Assembly: GCA_934746785.1 (NCBI GenBank) | Contig: CAKVFO010000049.1 | Coordinates: forward strand, 1 to 21,947 | DNA length: 21,947 nt | Direction of reading: 5' to 3' | Source of the DNA: an uncultured Clostridium sp. | GTDB lineage: Bacteria; Bacillota; Clostridia; Clostridiales; Clostridiaceae | Shown: piece after piece, positions 1 to 10,347 of the stretch | How positions within the stretch are numbered: the stretch's first letter is position 1 | Layout: each line of letters begins with the position of its first letter | Translations under genes and position numbers: made by a program | Notes under the pieces: generated by a model | Told to the model about the DNA's origin: nothing | What the model saw: only the letters and a program-made list of their open reading frames with translations | The model's database searches: none

Positions 1-75
1 TCAGATAAAAACTGACTTTACTCTTGCAAATACAAGGTTTTAGTAAAAACGGAAGTTAGTTTTGCATTCAACGCT

Positions 76-186
76 TTATTTCAAATCATCTACTCTCAGA
101 TATTCATGAATATAAATTTCTTCAATACTCTTTTCATCTAAGGTAGTATTTGCAATTCTCTCTGTAATTGTAAATATAAATAACAC
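76..186 (-). pseudogene. Possible C-terminal gene remnant, unrecognised
   Basis: A 36-codon open frame ends at a TAA at 76-78 and is closed upstream by an in-frame TGA. Its residues (around ITERIANTTLDEKSIEEIY) look protein-like rather than random: mixed charged and hydrophobic, with few of the Lys/Asn/Ile runs typical of noncoding DNA here. The only start is a GTG at 184-186 without a convincing ribosome binding site. It could be the tail of a larger lost gene. I do not recognise the family, and it may be chance. Confidence 0.18.
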
Positions 187-205
187 ATATCATACCACTT
201 TTATA

Positions 206-214
206 TGATATAAT
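206..214 (+). promoter_or_regulatory. Extended -10 promoter for the GNAT gene
   Basis: TGATATAAT gives a perfect -10 hexamer (209-214) with the TG extension. No good -35 is visible. It lies about 64 bases ahead of the start codon at 278, so the leader would be about 55 bases. Confidence 0.45.
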
Positions 215-277
215 TACATTTATTGTAAATATAAGTTTTATTAGTTCTACAAATGAAAATTATAGGAGGAAATGTAT

Positions 278-808
278 ATGGGATTACCGATTAAAAAGAA
301 AACATTCATTCAAACAGAAAGGCTTGTCTTGAAACCCTATTCTAAGGTTGATACAGAAAATATGATTGAACTTCTTACAAATAATGAAATAACAAAAACA
401 TTTATGGTTCCAGATTTCGAAACAAGAGATCAATTAGATGAGTTGGTGAAAAAACTTATAACTTTCAGTAATATAGAGGATGTAAAACACCTTGAATATG
501 GAATCTATCTTAATGATGCCTTAATTGGTTTTATAAATGACTGCGGAATTGAAGATGATGAGATTGAAATCGGTTATGTTATTCATCCTGATTATCAAGG
601 ACAAGGTTATGCCACAGAAGCTGTTAGAGTTGTTATAAATGAACTTGGTGAAATGGGTTTTCGTAAAATAACTGCTGGATTATTTGAAGAAAATATAGCT
701 AGTCGCAGAGTAATGGAAAAGTGTGGCATAAAATTAAGCAGTTTAGTTGATGAAGAAGAATACAAAGGTGTAATTCACAAATGCAACTATTATGAAATAT
801 GTTTTTAA
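278..808 (+). CDS. GNAT family N-acetyltransferase (RimJ/RimL-like)
   Basis: This is a 176-residue acetyltransferase that would transfer an acetyl group from acetyl-CoA to an amine; the substrate is unknown. The N-terminal TERLVLKPYSKVD is typical of the RimJ/RimL branch of GNATs. The acetyl-CoA binding motif A is visible as YVIHPDYQGQGYATEAV (about residues 100-116, with the Q-x-x-G-x-A type loop QGQGYA). The C-terminal NIASRRVMEKCG is the usual asparagine-containing helix that packs near CoA. An ATG also occurs at 272, but the AGGAGGA at 264-270 is only two bases from it and about eight from 278, so 278 is the better start. The gene stands alone and ends at a terminator shared with guaA. 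Confidence 0.85.
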   Translation: MGLPIKKKTFIQTERLVLKPYSKVDTENMIELLTNNEITKTFMVPDFETRDQLDELVKKLITFSNIEDVKHLEYGIYLNDALIGFINDCGIEDDEIEIGYVIHPDYQGQGYATEAVRVVINELGEMGFRKITAGLFEENIASRRVMEKCGIKLSSLVDEEEYKGVIHKCNYYEICF

Positions 809-818
809 ATACAAAAAA

Positions 819-856
819 TGAGAACCCTCTAATATTGCGGGTTCTCACTGTTTTTT
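819..856. terminator. Bidirectional terminator between GNAT gene and guaA
   Basis: A 9-bp perfect stem (TGAGAACCC 819-827 with GGGTTCTCA 839-847) has a T6 run on the plus side (851-856) and an A6 run before it (813-818), which reads as a T run on the minus strand. It serves the two convergent genes. Confidence 0.85.
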
Positions 857-859
857 ATA

Positions 860-2401
860 TTATTCAAACTCTATAGTAGCTGGTGGTTTTCCAGTGCAAT
901 CGTAGAATACTCTATTTACACCTTTAACTTCGTTTACTATTCTAGTTGTTACTTTTCCTAGTACATCCCATGGAAGGTCAGCAGATTCTGCTGTCATGAA
1001 ATCACTTGTTAATACTGCTCTTAAAGCTACAGCATAGTCATAAGTTCTTTCATCACCCATAACTCCAACTGATCTCATGTTAGTTAATGCTGCAAAGTAT
1101 TGACCTAAGTTCTTATCTACTCCTGCCTTTGCAATTTCTTCTCTGTAAATTGCATCTGCATCTTGAACTATTCTTACTTTTTCAGCAGTTACTTCACCGA
1201 TGATTCTGATACCAAGTCCTGGTCCTGGGAATGGTTGTCTGAATACTAAGTTTTCAGGTATTCCTAGTTCAAGTCCTGCTTTTCTAACTTCATCCTTGAA
1301 TAATAATCTTAATGGTTCAACTATTTCTTTGAAATCAACATGGTCAGGAAGACCTCCAACATTGTGGTGTGATTTAATAACAGCTGATTTTCCAAGACCA
1401 CTTTCAATTACGTCAGGATAAATAGTTCCTTGTCCTAAGTAATCTACAGCACCTATCTTCTTAGCTTCTTCTTCAAAAACTCTAATGAATTCTTCACCAA
1501 TAATCTTTCTCTTTGTTTCTGGATCTTCTACACCTTTTAGCTTTTCGTAGAATCTTTCTTGAGCATTAACACGAATGAAGTTTAGGTCATATGCTCCATT
1601 TGGTCCAAATACAGCTTCTACTTCATCACCTTCATTTTTTCTAAGTAGACCGTGGTCAACAAATACACATGTTAATTGCTTACCAACTGCCTTTGAAAGT
1701 AATACTGCTGCTACTGATGAATCTACTCCTCCTGATAAAGCACATAGAACTTTACCATTTCCTATCTTCTTACGTAATTCTTCGATAGTTGTTTTAACGA
1801 AAGAATCCATCTTCCAGTCACCAGCACAGTTACATACATTAAATACGAAGTTTGCTAGCATTTCTTTACCTTGAGCTGTATGCATAACTTCTGGATGGAA
1901 TTGAACAGCATATAAATTCTTTTCTGTATTTTCCATAGCTGCAACTGGACATACTGGTGTATGTGCAACTATTTTAAAGTTTTCTGGTGCTTCTGCTATA
2001 TAATCAGTGTGACTCATCCAGCAGATAGTCTTTTCTGAAACACCTTCAAATAATTTAGATGTAACATCTACATCAACTTCTGTTTTTCCATACTCACTTA
2101 CAGGAGCTGTTGCAACTTTTCCACCTAGAAGATGTGCCATAAGTTGTGAACCATAGCAAATACCAAGTATAGGTATCCCTATTTCAAAAATTTCTTTTTC
2201 ACATAGTGGAGAATCCGCAGCATAAACGCTGTTAGGACCTCCTGTAAAAATGATTCCTTTAGGATTCATTTCTTTTATCTTATCTATTCCTATAGTATAT
2301 GGATGAATTTCGCAGTAAACCCCACATTCTCTTACTCTTCTCGCTATTAACTGATTATATTGACCGCCAAAGTCAATAACTATGACCTTTTCTTTATTCA
2401 T
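860..2401 (-). CDS. guaA: GMP synthase (glutamine-hydrolysing)
   Basis: This enzyme converts XMP to GMP using ATP and glutamine, the last step of guanine nucleotide synthesis. It has 513 residues, normal for the family. The N-terminal class I glutamine amidotransferase domain has the nucleophile Cys82 in GICYGSQ and the His169/Glu171 pair in QFHPEV. The ATP pyrophosphatase domain follows, with the P-loop SGGVDSS at 223-229, and then the C-terminal dimerisation domain. A longer frame begins at 2413, but the GGAGG at about 2407-2411 lies inside it and is placed five bases before the ATG at 2401, so 2401 is the start. It sits 11 bases after guaB and shares its riboswitch-controlled transcript. 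Confidence 0.97.
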   Translation of the reverse strand: MNKEKVIVIDFGGQYNQLIARRVRECGVYCEIHPYTIGIDKIKEMNPKGIIFTGGPNSVYAADSPLCEKEIFEIGIPILGICYGSQLMAHLLGGKVATAPVSEYGKTEVDVDVTSKLFEGVSEKTICWMSHTDYIAEAPENFKIVAHTPVCPVAAMENTEKNLYAVQFHPEVMHTAQGKEMLANFVFNVCNCAGDWKMDSFVKTTIEELRKKIGNGKVLCALSGGVDSSVAAVLLSKAVGKQLTCVFVDHGLLRKNEGDEVEAVFGPNGAYDLNFIRVNAQERFYEKLKGVEDPETKRKIIGEEFIRVFEEEAKKIGAVDYLGQGTIYPDVIESGLGKSAVIKSHHNVGGLPDHVDFKEIVEPLRLLFKDEVRKAGLELGIPENLVFRQPFPGPGLGIRIIGEVTAEKVRIVQDADAIYREEIAKAGVDKNLGQYFAALTNMRSVGVMGDERTYDYAVALRAVLTSDFMTAESADLPWDVLGKVTTRIVNEVKGVNRVFYDCTGKPPATIEFE

Positions 2402-2412
2402 GTTATCCTCCA

Positions 2413-3879
<1,467 letters not shown>

Positions 3880-3952
3880 CTATATAAATAAAATATTTCA
3901 TTTTTATTGTAAAATGAATTTTCTCCTTCATTTTTTAATGTATTTTTGAGTA

Positions 3953-3992
3953 CAAAAAAAGCACATTAACTTTCTAAGTGAAGTTAATATGC
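3953..3992 (-). terminator. Riboswitch-controlled terminator in the guaB leader
   Basis: On the minus strand, a 12-bp stem (3981-3992 with 3961-3972, one G-U pair) is followed by a T7 run (3954-3960). It lies about 40 bases downstream of the guanine aptamer and upstream of the guaB start, which is where the expression platform of a transcription-terminating riboswitch belongs. Confidence 0.85.
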
Positions 3993-4027
3993 TATCATAC
4001 AACATTACATAATCTAGTATATTAATT

Positions 4028-4094
4028 CACTCATAGTCGGAAATTTACGGTTTCCGGTAGATACTTCCTGCCATATTCAGGGGATATACGAGCT
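4028..4094 (-). promoter_or_regulatory. Purine (guanine-type) riboswitch aptamer
   Basis: Read on the minus strand, the segment matches the purine riboswitch core. The P1 5' strand is CTCGTATA. Then come P2 with its loop (GAATATGGC), the joining segment AGTATCTACC, the P3 loop CCGTAAAT, and the P1 3' strand TCCGACTATGAG. The discriminator base is C in GACTATG (the adenine class has GATTATG), so the ligand is guanine or hypoxanthine rather than adenine. P1 closes as CTCGTA with TATGAG. Position ahead of a terminator and guaB-guaA fits known guanine control of these genes. Confidence 0.93.
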
Positions 4095-4124
4095 TTTTAT
4101 GTACATTCTTTTTAAATTAAACTT

Positions 4125-4153
4125 ATTATAATGTATAAGTCTTCCAAAGTCAA
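4125..4153 (-). promoter_or_regulatory. Sigma-A-type promoter of guaB-guaA
   Basis: On the minus strand, TTGACT (4148-4153) and TATAAT (4125-4130) are separated by exactly 17 bases. Transcription would start near 4118, about 25 bases before the riboswitch. The promoter lies just past the 3' end of the prepilin gene, so guaB-guaA is an independent unit. Confidence 0.85.
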
Positions 4154-4185
4154 TAGAATTGAAGGTAAAATTGCATTTTTATATA

Positions 4186-4593
4186 CTATGTTATTACCTT
4201 TATCTTTCCATCCTTCAAAGTAAAATCTTTCTTTCCATTTATTAATTCCAACATAGTTTCATACTTCATACTTTCATCTATTGATTTTATAGAATCTATA
4301 TCAACAATTTGACTTTCCTTTTTTACTCTCTTCAACTTTGACTTTATAGAAGAAAACTTTTCATTATTTTCTATCTTATTAACTGAATCAATAGAATAGT
4401 TCTCTATAGCTAAAACTACTTGCCTGACATCATCTAATGCTTTTGTCTTATCTGCTTTATTAATACAATTTATATAATTAGGAACAAGCATTATAGATAA
4501 AATGGCTATCACTGCTACTGTTGCTATTACTTCTATTAATGTAAAGCCACCTTTCTTACTTCTTATTTTTTTGTTATTATTTGAAAATTTCAC
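4186..4593 (-). CDS. Type IV prepilin-like protein, orphan
   Basis: The 135-residue protein carries a class III signal: a short basic leader ending in KKGG, then FTLIEV (prepilin peptidase would cut after Gly16). The mature residue 5 is the conserved Glu21. It is followed by a hydrophobic helix to about residue 40 (ATVAVIAILSIMLV) with the usual Pro39. The rest (about 50-135) is a small Lys-rich domain with no Cys pair, unlike the larger pilins. The start is GTG at 4591-4593, set by GGAGG at 4604-4608. No assembly ATPase, platform protein or peptidase is in the window, so it must rely on machinery encoded elsewhere. It could be a minor pilin or pseudopilin; the role is unknown. Confidence 0.8.
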   Translation of the reverse strand: MKFSNNNKKIRSKKGGFTLIEVIATVAVIAILSIMLVPNYINCINKADKTKALDDVRQVVLAIENYSIDSVNKIENNEKFSSIKSKLKRVKKESQIVDIDSIKSIDESMKYETMLELINGKKDFTLKDGKIKVIT

Positions 4594-4714
4594 TTTTTAT
4601 TATCCTCCTCATCAAGTTAATTATCAAAATTATAGCCATAAAGTATACATTTTATAATATAACCTCATCCTTAAACTTATATTTTTGCTAATTAATCACT
4701 TTCTATGTTTGTAT

Positions 4715-4752
4715 AAAACAAAATAAAGGATGCCCCAAAGACATCCTTTATT
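4715..4752 (-). terminator. Terminator of groES-groEL
   Basis: An 11-bp stem (AATAAAGGATG 4722-4732 with its complement at 4742-4752) is followed on the minus strand by TTGTTTT. It lies 20 bases after the groEL stop. Confidence 0.85.
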
Positions 4753-4772
4753 AAAAGAAAACTTATTTATTT

Positions 4773-6708
<1,936 letters not shown>

Positions 6709-6783
6709 CTAAAAATATATATATTTTTTACTAGTATAATTAACGAATCTTATTATTTATAAATAAGGTTTTTTTGCATTATA

Positions 6784-6810
6784 TTAGCACTCACTACCAT
6801 CGAGTGCTGA
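6784..6810 (-). promoter_or_regulatory. CIRCE operator (HrcA binding site)
   Basis: TTAGCACTC (6784-6792), a 9-base spacer and GAGTGCTGA (6802-6810) form the classical CIRCE inverted repeat, with one departure from the perfect repeat (GA for AA at the far end). It sits just downstream of the -10 element of groES-groEL. Confidence 0.95.
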
Positions 6811-6814
6811 TACA

Positions 6815-6846
6815 ATTATAATATATCCAATATCCATATTATTCAA
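6815..6846 (-). promoter_or_regulatory. Promoter of groES-groEL
   Basis: On the minus strand a TATAAT lies at 6815-6820, directly upstream of CIRCE. The nearest -35-like hexamer, TTGAAT (6841-6846), has a 20-base spacer, which is long, so the -35 assignment is uncertain. The -10 next to CIRCE is the usual arrangement. Confidence 0.55.
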
Positions 6847-6963
6847 ACACATATATAAATACTATTTCATCAAATACTAACATATTTAAATATTAACTCA
6901 ACTTATATATATGATTCAATGTTTTTTCTTCCATTTACTTCATATCTCTTTAAGTTTAATATT

Positions 6964-8460
6964 TTAAGATTTAATATTTAAAGAAATATTTTTATATCTT
7001 TGCAAATTATCATTTGATAATACGCTCTTCTTTTTAGTTTTTACATTTCTTTTATTAAATATACTTCTAGCTTTTAAATACGGAAGGATTGTACCTGCAC
7101 CATTAATACATCCGCCTTCACACATCATTCCTTCTATAAAATTCCCATTTACTTTCCCTATATTAGCCAGCTTCATAACCTTCTTTATTTCCTCTCCACC
7201 TGAAACCTTAACTGGCTTGAATTCTACATCAGCACCACTCTCTTTTATATAACTCTCAATAGCAGCTGTTAATCCTCCTATGCTTCCAAAGCCTCTTCCA
7301 AATATAGATGCATCATTTACTTCCTCCTCTTCACAACTTTCTACCTCCACATCAAATGCACTTAAAAGAGCTAGAAACTCTTCAAAGGTTAATACATAAT
7401 CTATATTACCTTTAACATTACTCCTTAGAGCCTCCCCCTTCTTAGCAGTGCAAGGCCCAATAAACACTACTTTAGCACATGGGTCTTCGCTTTTAATAAA
7501 TTTAGCTGTTGCTATCATAGGTGATACTGTTCCTGAAATCTTGCTTACTTCACCTTCACACATCTTTTCTATATAGTTTACAAAACCAGGACAACATGAA
7601 TTGGTCATATAACATTCCTCATTTTTTATTCTCTCAATAAATTCATTACTTTCTTTAATAGTAACTGCATCAGCACCTAAAGCTACCTCTACCATATCCT
7701 TAAATCCTAGTTTTTTAATAGCAGACTTTATCTGACCATAACTTATAGCTGCAGAGAACTGTCCAGTTATAGCTGGAGCTACTATAGCATATATATTTTC
7801 CTTCTTTGATAATGCTTTGGCTACATTAACTATAAAACTCTTATCAGATATAGCACCAAAAGGACATGCAGCCATACATGCACCACAATTTACACATTTT
7901 TCTCTTTTAATCATGGCACGTCTGCTTTCTGGATTAACATCCAACGCTCCTGTAGGACATACCCTCTTGCAAGGTCTCATAACTTCTGAAATAGCATCAT
8001 AAGGACATGCTTTTTTGCACATTCCACATTCTTTACATAACTCTTGGTTAATATAGGCACGACCTGCAACATAACTTATAGCATTACCTCTACATGCCTT
8101 CTGACATCTATGAGCAATACAATTTCTACAAGAATCAGTAACAGTAAACTTATTTAAAGGACACTTATCACAAGCCGCCTCTATTACATATATGATTTGA
8201 CTATCATCACTTATGTCAATAAATTCATCATCAATATTATCTCCATTAGATAAAAAGCCTGATGCTAATTTGGCTCTTTCCAAAACAATAGCTCTTTCTT
8301 TATATACACAACACCTATATACTGCTTTATCCCCTTGTATAACCTCATATGGTATTTTCTCAATATTTTCTTTAGTAAGCCTATCTTCTTTTGCTAATCT
8401 AGCTACTTCTGTAAGTACCATGTGTTTTAATTTACTTAGCTGAGTTTCAAATTGAAACAT
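6964..8460 (-). CDS. Monomeric [FeFe] hydrogenase, group B type
   Basis: The protein has 498 residues from the ATG at 8458-8460, which is preceded by GGGGG. A longer frame to 8625 overlaps the divergent HNH gene and has no support. The N-terminal part is Cys-rich (C97-C123) and is followed by ferredoxin-like clusters at about 142-152 (CKECGMCKKAC), 164-168 and 189-199 (CVNCGACMAAC). The H-cluster domain follows with all three motifs: L1 SCCPGF (288-293), L2 GPCTAKKGE (335-343) and L3 MMCEGGC (445-451). The cluster ligands, and the Lys and Glu of the L2 motif, are present. The group B form is inferred from the Phe in L1 and from the domain layout. It would couple ferredoxin oxidation to H2 formation or the reverse. 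It is monocistronic here, with no maturase genes nearby. Confidence 0.88.
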   Translation of the reverse strand: MFQFETQLSKLKHMVLTEVARLAKEDRLTKENIEKIPYEVIQGDKAVYRCCVYKERAIVLERAKLASGFLSNGDNIDDEFIDISDDSQIIYVIEAACDKCPLNKFTVTDSCRNCIAHRCQKACRGNAISYVAGRAYINQELCKECGMCKKACPYDAISEVMRPCKRVCPTGALDVNPESRRAMIKREKCVNCGACMAACPFGAISDKSFIVNVAKALSKKENIYAIVAPAITGQFSAAISYGQIKSAIKKLGFKDMVEVALGADAVTIKESNEFIERIKNEECYMTNSCCPGFVNYIEKMCEGEVSKISGTVSPMIATAKFIKSEDPCAKVVFIGPCTAKKGEALRSNVKGNIDYVLTFEEFLALLSAFDVEVESCEEEEVNDASIFGRGFGSIGGLTAAIESYIKESGADVEFKPVKVSGGEEIKKVMKLANIGKVNGNFIEGMMCEGGCINGAGTILPYLKARSIFNKRNVKTKKKSVLSNDNLQRYKNISLNIKS

Positions 8461-8487
8461 AAGGCGTCCCCCTTTTTGATTAAAAAA

Positions 8488-8523
8488 ATTATACTTTTCT
8501 ATACATAAAAAAAATGTTATAAT
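8488..8523. promoter_or_regulatory. Divergent promoters for hydrogenase and HNH genes
   Basis: On the minus strand, TATAAT at 8488-8493 would serve the hydrogenase gene (start 8460). On the plus strand, TGTTATAAT at 8515-8523 is an extended -10 that would serve the HNH gene (start 8563). Neither has a good -35. The two elements are about 25 bases apart, so the polymerases may compete. Confidence 0.45.
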
Positions 8524-8562
8524 CTTTCCAATTACTATTCTATTAAAGTAGGTGATTATTTT

Positions 8563-8859
8563 ATGAATAAAAAATATATATGCCAGCTTTGTGGAAGGGA
8601 AACTTCTGAATTGACTAAACACCATTTAATTCCTAAAGAAAAAGGTGGAAAGGATTATCACACAGCAGATTTGTGTAGGACATGCCATGCACAAATTCAT
8701 GCTCTTTTTACTAATAGTGAATTATCATATAGATTATATAGTATAGATAAATTAAAAACAGATGAGAAAGTAAAACGTTACTTAAACTTCATTAAAGATT
8801 ATCCAGGGGATGAAGAAATCCCTATAAAAACATCTAAATCTGTACGAAGAAAGAGATAG
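8563..8859 (+). CDS. Small HNH-type zinc-binding protein
   Basis: This is a 98-residue protein with an HNH nuclease-like fold. CQLC (7-10) and CRTCH (38-42) supply a zinc-binding Cys pair on each side. KHHLIPKEKGG (19-29) contains the His pair of the HNH motif, and HAQIH (42-46) gives the last His. The C-terminal half is basic (ends SVRRKR), which suits nucleic acid binding. AGGTGA stands eight bases before the ATG. Similar short HNH proteins are common in clostridial genomes and their function is largely unassigned. DNA cleavage is plausible from the motif but not shown. It lies divergent to the hydrogenase and convergent with the glycosylase gene. Confidence 0.75.
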   Translation: MNKKYICQLCGRETSELTKHHLIPKEKGGKDYHTADLCRTCHAQIHALFTNSELSYRLYSIDKLKTDEKVKRYLNFIKDYPGDEEIPIKTSKSVRRKR

Positions 8860-8883
8860 AAGAAAACTCCTATCTCTTTTTTT
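8850..8883. terminator. Bidirectional terminator between HNH and ogg genes
   Basis: A 10-bp perfect stem (AAAGAGATAG 8850-8859 with CTATCTCTTT 8870-8879) is followed by a T run to 8883. It includes the stop codon of the HNH gene and abuts the end of the convergent glycosylase gene. Confidence 0.8.
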
Positions 8884-9775
8884 AATCTATACTTATTTTA
8901 TTTTCTCTAGCATAATAGAATAAATACTGCTGTGCAAAACCTGCAACATCTTTAAATTTATTTCTAGCAAATATTCTTATCTTATTTAATGATCCTTCTT
9001 CTGCATTATAGAAATACATCATAGCTCTCTTTACCCATACATCTACTGGAAATGCAGAAACTTTTCCCATAGAGAATAACATTATGCAATCAGCAACCTT
9101 TGCACCTACCCCTTTGAATTTTTGAAGAGCAGTATGACATTCATCTGCATCAAGAGATGCAATATATTCTAAATTATATTCCTTATTTTCATTGCTATTA
9201 TTAATATTTTGAATTGTATCTACTATATACTTACTTCTAAATGAAGCACCTGTCTCTTGAATTTCTTCTAATGTTGCGTCCTTTATCATCTCTGGTGTTG
9301 GAAAAGTATAATATGTATTCCCTTTATACTCAATAGGATTCCCCCACTTTTCTGATATCTTCTTTATAGTCTTCATAATTGAAGGAATACTATTTCTTGC
9401 TGAGACTATGAAGCTTATTAGAATTTCAAAGTATTCTTGATTTAAAATTCTTATACCATAACCAAATTCAACACTCTTACTTAATATTTCATCATTAGCA
9501 AGTTCTTCTTTAACCTTACTGTAATCTCTATCTAAATCAAAGTAGTCAAACCATATATCATTAAAATCATCTTCATTTGTATTATATATAGTAACTTTAT
9601 CTCCTTCTTGAACCACTTCTATAACTCTTCCATAAGCTACTCCTATATAGTCTAACTCAGCAGCTTTCTCCCATCTAAAACACTGCCCACATTCAACTAT
9701 TTGTTTTATATTAAAGTTTTTTACACCTTCTAAAATTACTTTATCTTCTTCAAAATGTACATTATTGTAATCCAT
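8882..9775 (-). CDS. ogg: 8-oxoguanine DNA glycosylase/AP lyase (OGG1 type)
   Basis: This base-excision repair enzyme of 297 residues would remove 8-oxoguanine opposite C. The N-terminal OGG domain has the CGQCFRW motif (29-35). The helix-hairpin-helix region LQKFKGVGAKVADC (217-230) supplies the catalytic Lys226. Asp245, in AFPVDVWVKR (241-250), is the second catalytic residue. ARNSIPSI (126-133) matches the Asn-containing loop that inserts opposite the lesion. This bacterial OGG1 form is known from clostridia. It is a single gene with a possible extended -10 upstream. A plain AlkA-type 3-methyladenine glycosylase is less likely because of the Lys226. Confidence 0.88.
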   Translation of the reverse strand: MDYNNVHFEEDKVILEGVKNFNIKQIVECGQCFRWEKAAELDYIGVAYGRVIEVVQEGDKVTIYNTNEDDFNDIWFDYFDLDRDYSKVKEELANDEILSKSVEFGYGIRILNQEYFEILISFIVSARNSIPSIMKTIKKISEKWGNPIEYKGNTYYTFPTPEMIKDATLEEIQETGASFRSKYIVDTIQNINNSNENKEYNLEYIASLDADECHTALQKFKGVGAKVADCIMLFSMGKVSAFPVDVWVKRAMMYFYNAEEGSLNKIRIFARNKFKDVAGFAQQYLFYYARENKISID

Positions 9776-9837
9776 TTAATCACCTTTTCCCGCTTATATT
9801 TTATCTTACAGTATATATTATCTAACAATTACTATTA

Positions 9838-9846
9838 ATTATACCA
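9838..9846 (-). promoter_or_regulatory. Possible promoter of ogg
   Basis: TGGTATAAT on the minus strand is an extended -10 about 60 bases before the ogg start. No matching -35 is evident in this very AT-rich stretch, so confidence is limited. Confidence 0.35.
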
Positions 9847-9899
9847 TAGATTAATTATTAATCTTCCATTTTATTCTTATATAAACCTTATTTATAATT

Positions 9900-9908
9900 T
9901 GATATAAT
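9900..9908 (+). promoter_or_regulatory. Extended -10 promoter of the plus-strand unit
   Basis: TGATATAAT (within TTTGATATAAT) is a perfect -10 with TG extension. The same 11 bases recur on the minus strand at the far side of this locus (10339-10349). Transcription would start near 9915 and run to the terminator at 10330, giving an RNA of about 415 bases. Confidence 0.6.
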
Positions 9909-9928
9909 CCTAAAGTACTATCAGAAAA

Positions 9929-9998
9929 CGTAGTGGATGGCTACGGAGGTTTTGAGTATTTTATACTCCTAAGGCTATTGATGAAAATATTTCATCAA
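9929..9998 (+). other. Structured 5' leader with three hairpins
   Basis: Between the promoter and the small ORF there are three consecutive inverted repeats. They are CGTAG/CTACG around TGGATGG (9929-9945), GAGTAT/ATACTC (9954-9968) and TTGATGAA/TTCATCAA (9978-9998). The last can be extended by GGC/GCC on its outside. The ribosome binding site at 10004-10012 follows at once, and GGTGG in it could pair with CTATC at 9918-9922. I could not match the segment to a known riboswitch. It may control translation of the downstream ORF. Confidence 0.5.
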
Positions 9999-10020
9999 GC
10001 CAAAGGGGGTGGTATTGGAT

Positions 10021-10182
10021 ATGCTAGAATTAACACTAAAAAGTTTGTTTACTGTTTACATAATAAAATTAATATTAAAGCACAACCTTTTTATTTCTAA
10101 ATTAATTATCAAGATTAAATTTCTTGGTATTTATATAGAACTTAACAGCAAAGAGAAAAAGCACCCATCCGGCAAAGATTAG
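10021..10182 (+). CDS. Small basic hydrophobic peptide, candidate type I toxin
   Basis: This is an open frame of 53 codons. AGGGGGT (10004-10010) is 11 bases before the ATG; a TTG at 10015 in the same frame is an alternative start. The peptide begins MLELTLKSLFTVYIIKLI. It alternates Ile/Leu/Phe patches with single Lys or His residues up to about residue 41, and then ends in a charged tail (KEKKHPSGKD). The net charge is strongly positive. It has its own promoter, leader and terminator. A minus-strand RNA covers the end of the frame and the whole 3' untranslated region. Size, composition and antisense layout suggest a membrane-acting type I toxin. I do not recognise the sequence family. It could instead be a chance frame in a noncoding RNA. 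Confidence 0.5.
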   Translation: MLELTLKSLFTVYIIKLILKHNLFISKLIIKIKFLGIYIELNSKEKKHPSGKD

Positions 10183-10187
10183 TGCTT
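10156..10187 (-). terminator. Terminator of the minus-strand RNA
   Basis: On the minus strand, AAGCAC (10182-10187) pairs with GTGCTT (10159-10164). Inner ATC/GGAT pairing is also possible, and a T5 run follows. There is no minus-strand gene here, so this terminator implies a short noncoding transcript. It lies inside the last codons of the small ORF. Confidence 0.6.
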
Positions 10188-10300
10188 AACTCTTAATTAA
10201 ATCCATATTTAATTCATTCAATATCCCTAAAACAAAATAAGCACGCTGTGAAAGTGACTATCACAAATCAAAGATTTGGATATCTGCTTTTACTTTAAGG

Positions 10301-10330
10301 AAGCTTAGTGTTACAGCACTAAGCTTTTTT
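10301..10330 (+). terminator. Terminator of the plus-strand unit
   Basis: A perfect 10-bp stem (AAGCTTAGTG 10301-10310 with CACTAAGCTT 10317-10326), a 6-base loop and a T6 run. It lies about 120 bases after the small ORF, so the RNA has a long 3' tail that the minus-strand RNA covers. Confidence 0.85.
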
Positions 10331-10338
10331 ATATTTGT

Positions 10339-10347
10339 ATTATATCA
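10339..10347 (-). promoter_or_regulatory. Extended -10 promoter of the minus-strand RNA
   Basis: Read on the minus strand this is TGATATAAT, preceded by TT, identical over 11 bases to the plus-strand promoter at 9898-9908. There is no good -35 at 17 bases. Transcription would start near 10332, just outside the plus-strand terminator. Confidence 0.5.

Larger units (their letters stand above)
10156..10332 (-). ncRNA. Predicted antisense RNA, candidate antitoxin
   Basis: A minus-strand promoter at 10339-10347 and a minus-strand terminator at 10156-10187 bound an RNA of about 177 bases with no protein-coding frame of note. It would be fully complementary to the last ten or so codons of the small ORF and all of its 3' untranslated region. 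It converges with the plus-strand transcript. The 3'-overlapping convergent layout is the one known for several clostridial and bacillar type I systems. Existence of the RNA is inferred from signals only. Confidence 0.5.

Noticed and set aside
1200..1874. Plus-strand frames inside guaA (and similar ones in groEL, hydrogenase, permease and rpiA genes)
   Set aside because: They are antisense shadows of well-identified genes, without ribosome binding sites or family resemblance.
4028..4094. Adenine riboswitch
   Set aside because: The discriminator segment is GACTATG (C), not GATTATG (U), and the downstream genes are guaB-guaA.
8461..8625. N-terminal extension of the hydrogenase frame to 8625
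   Set aside because: It overlaps the divergent HNH gene and both promoters, its residues are unlike the family, and GGGGG marks the ATG at 8460.
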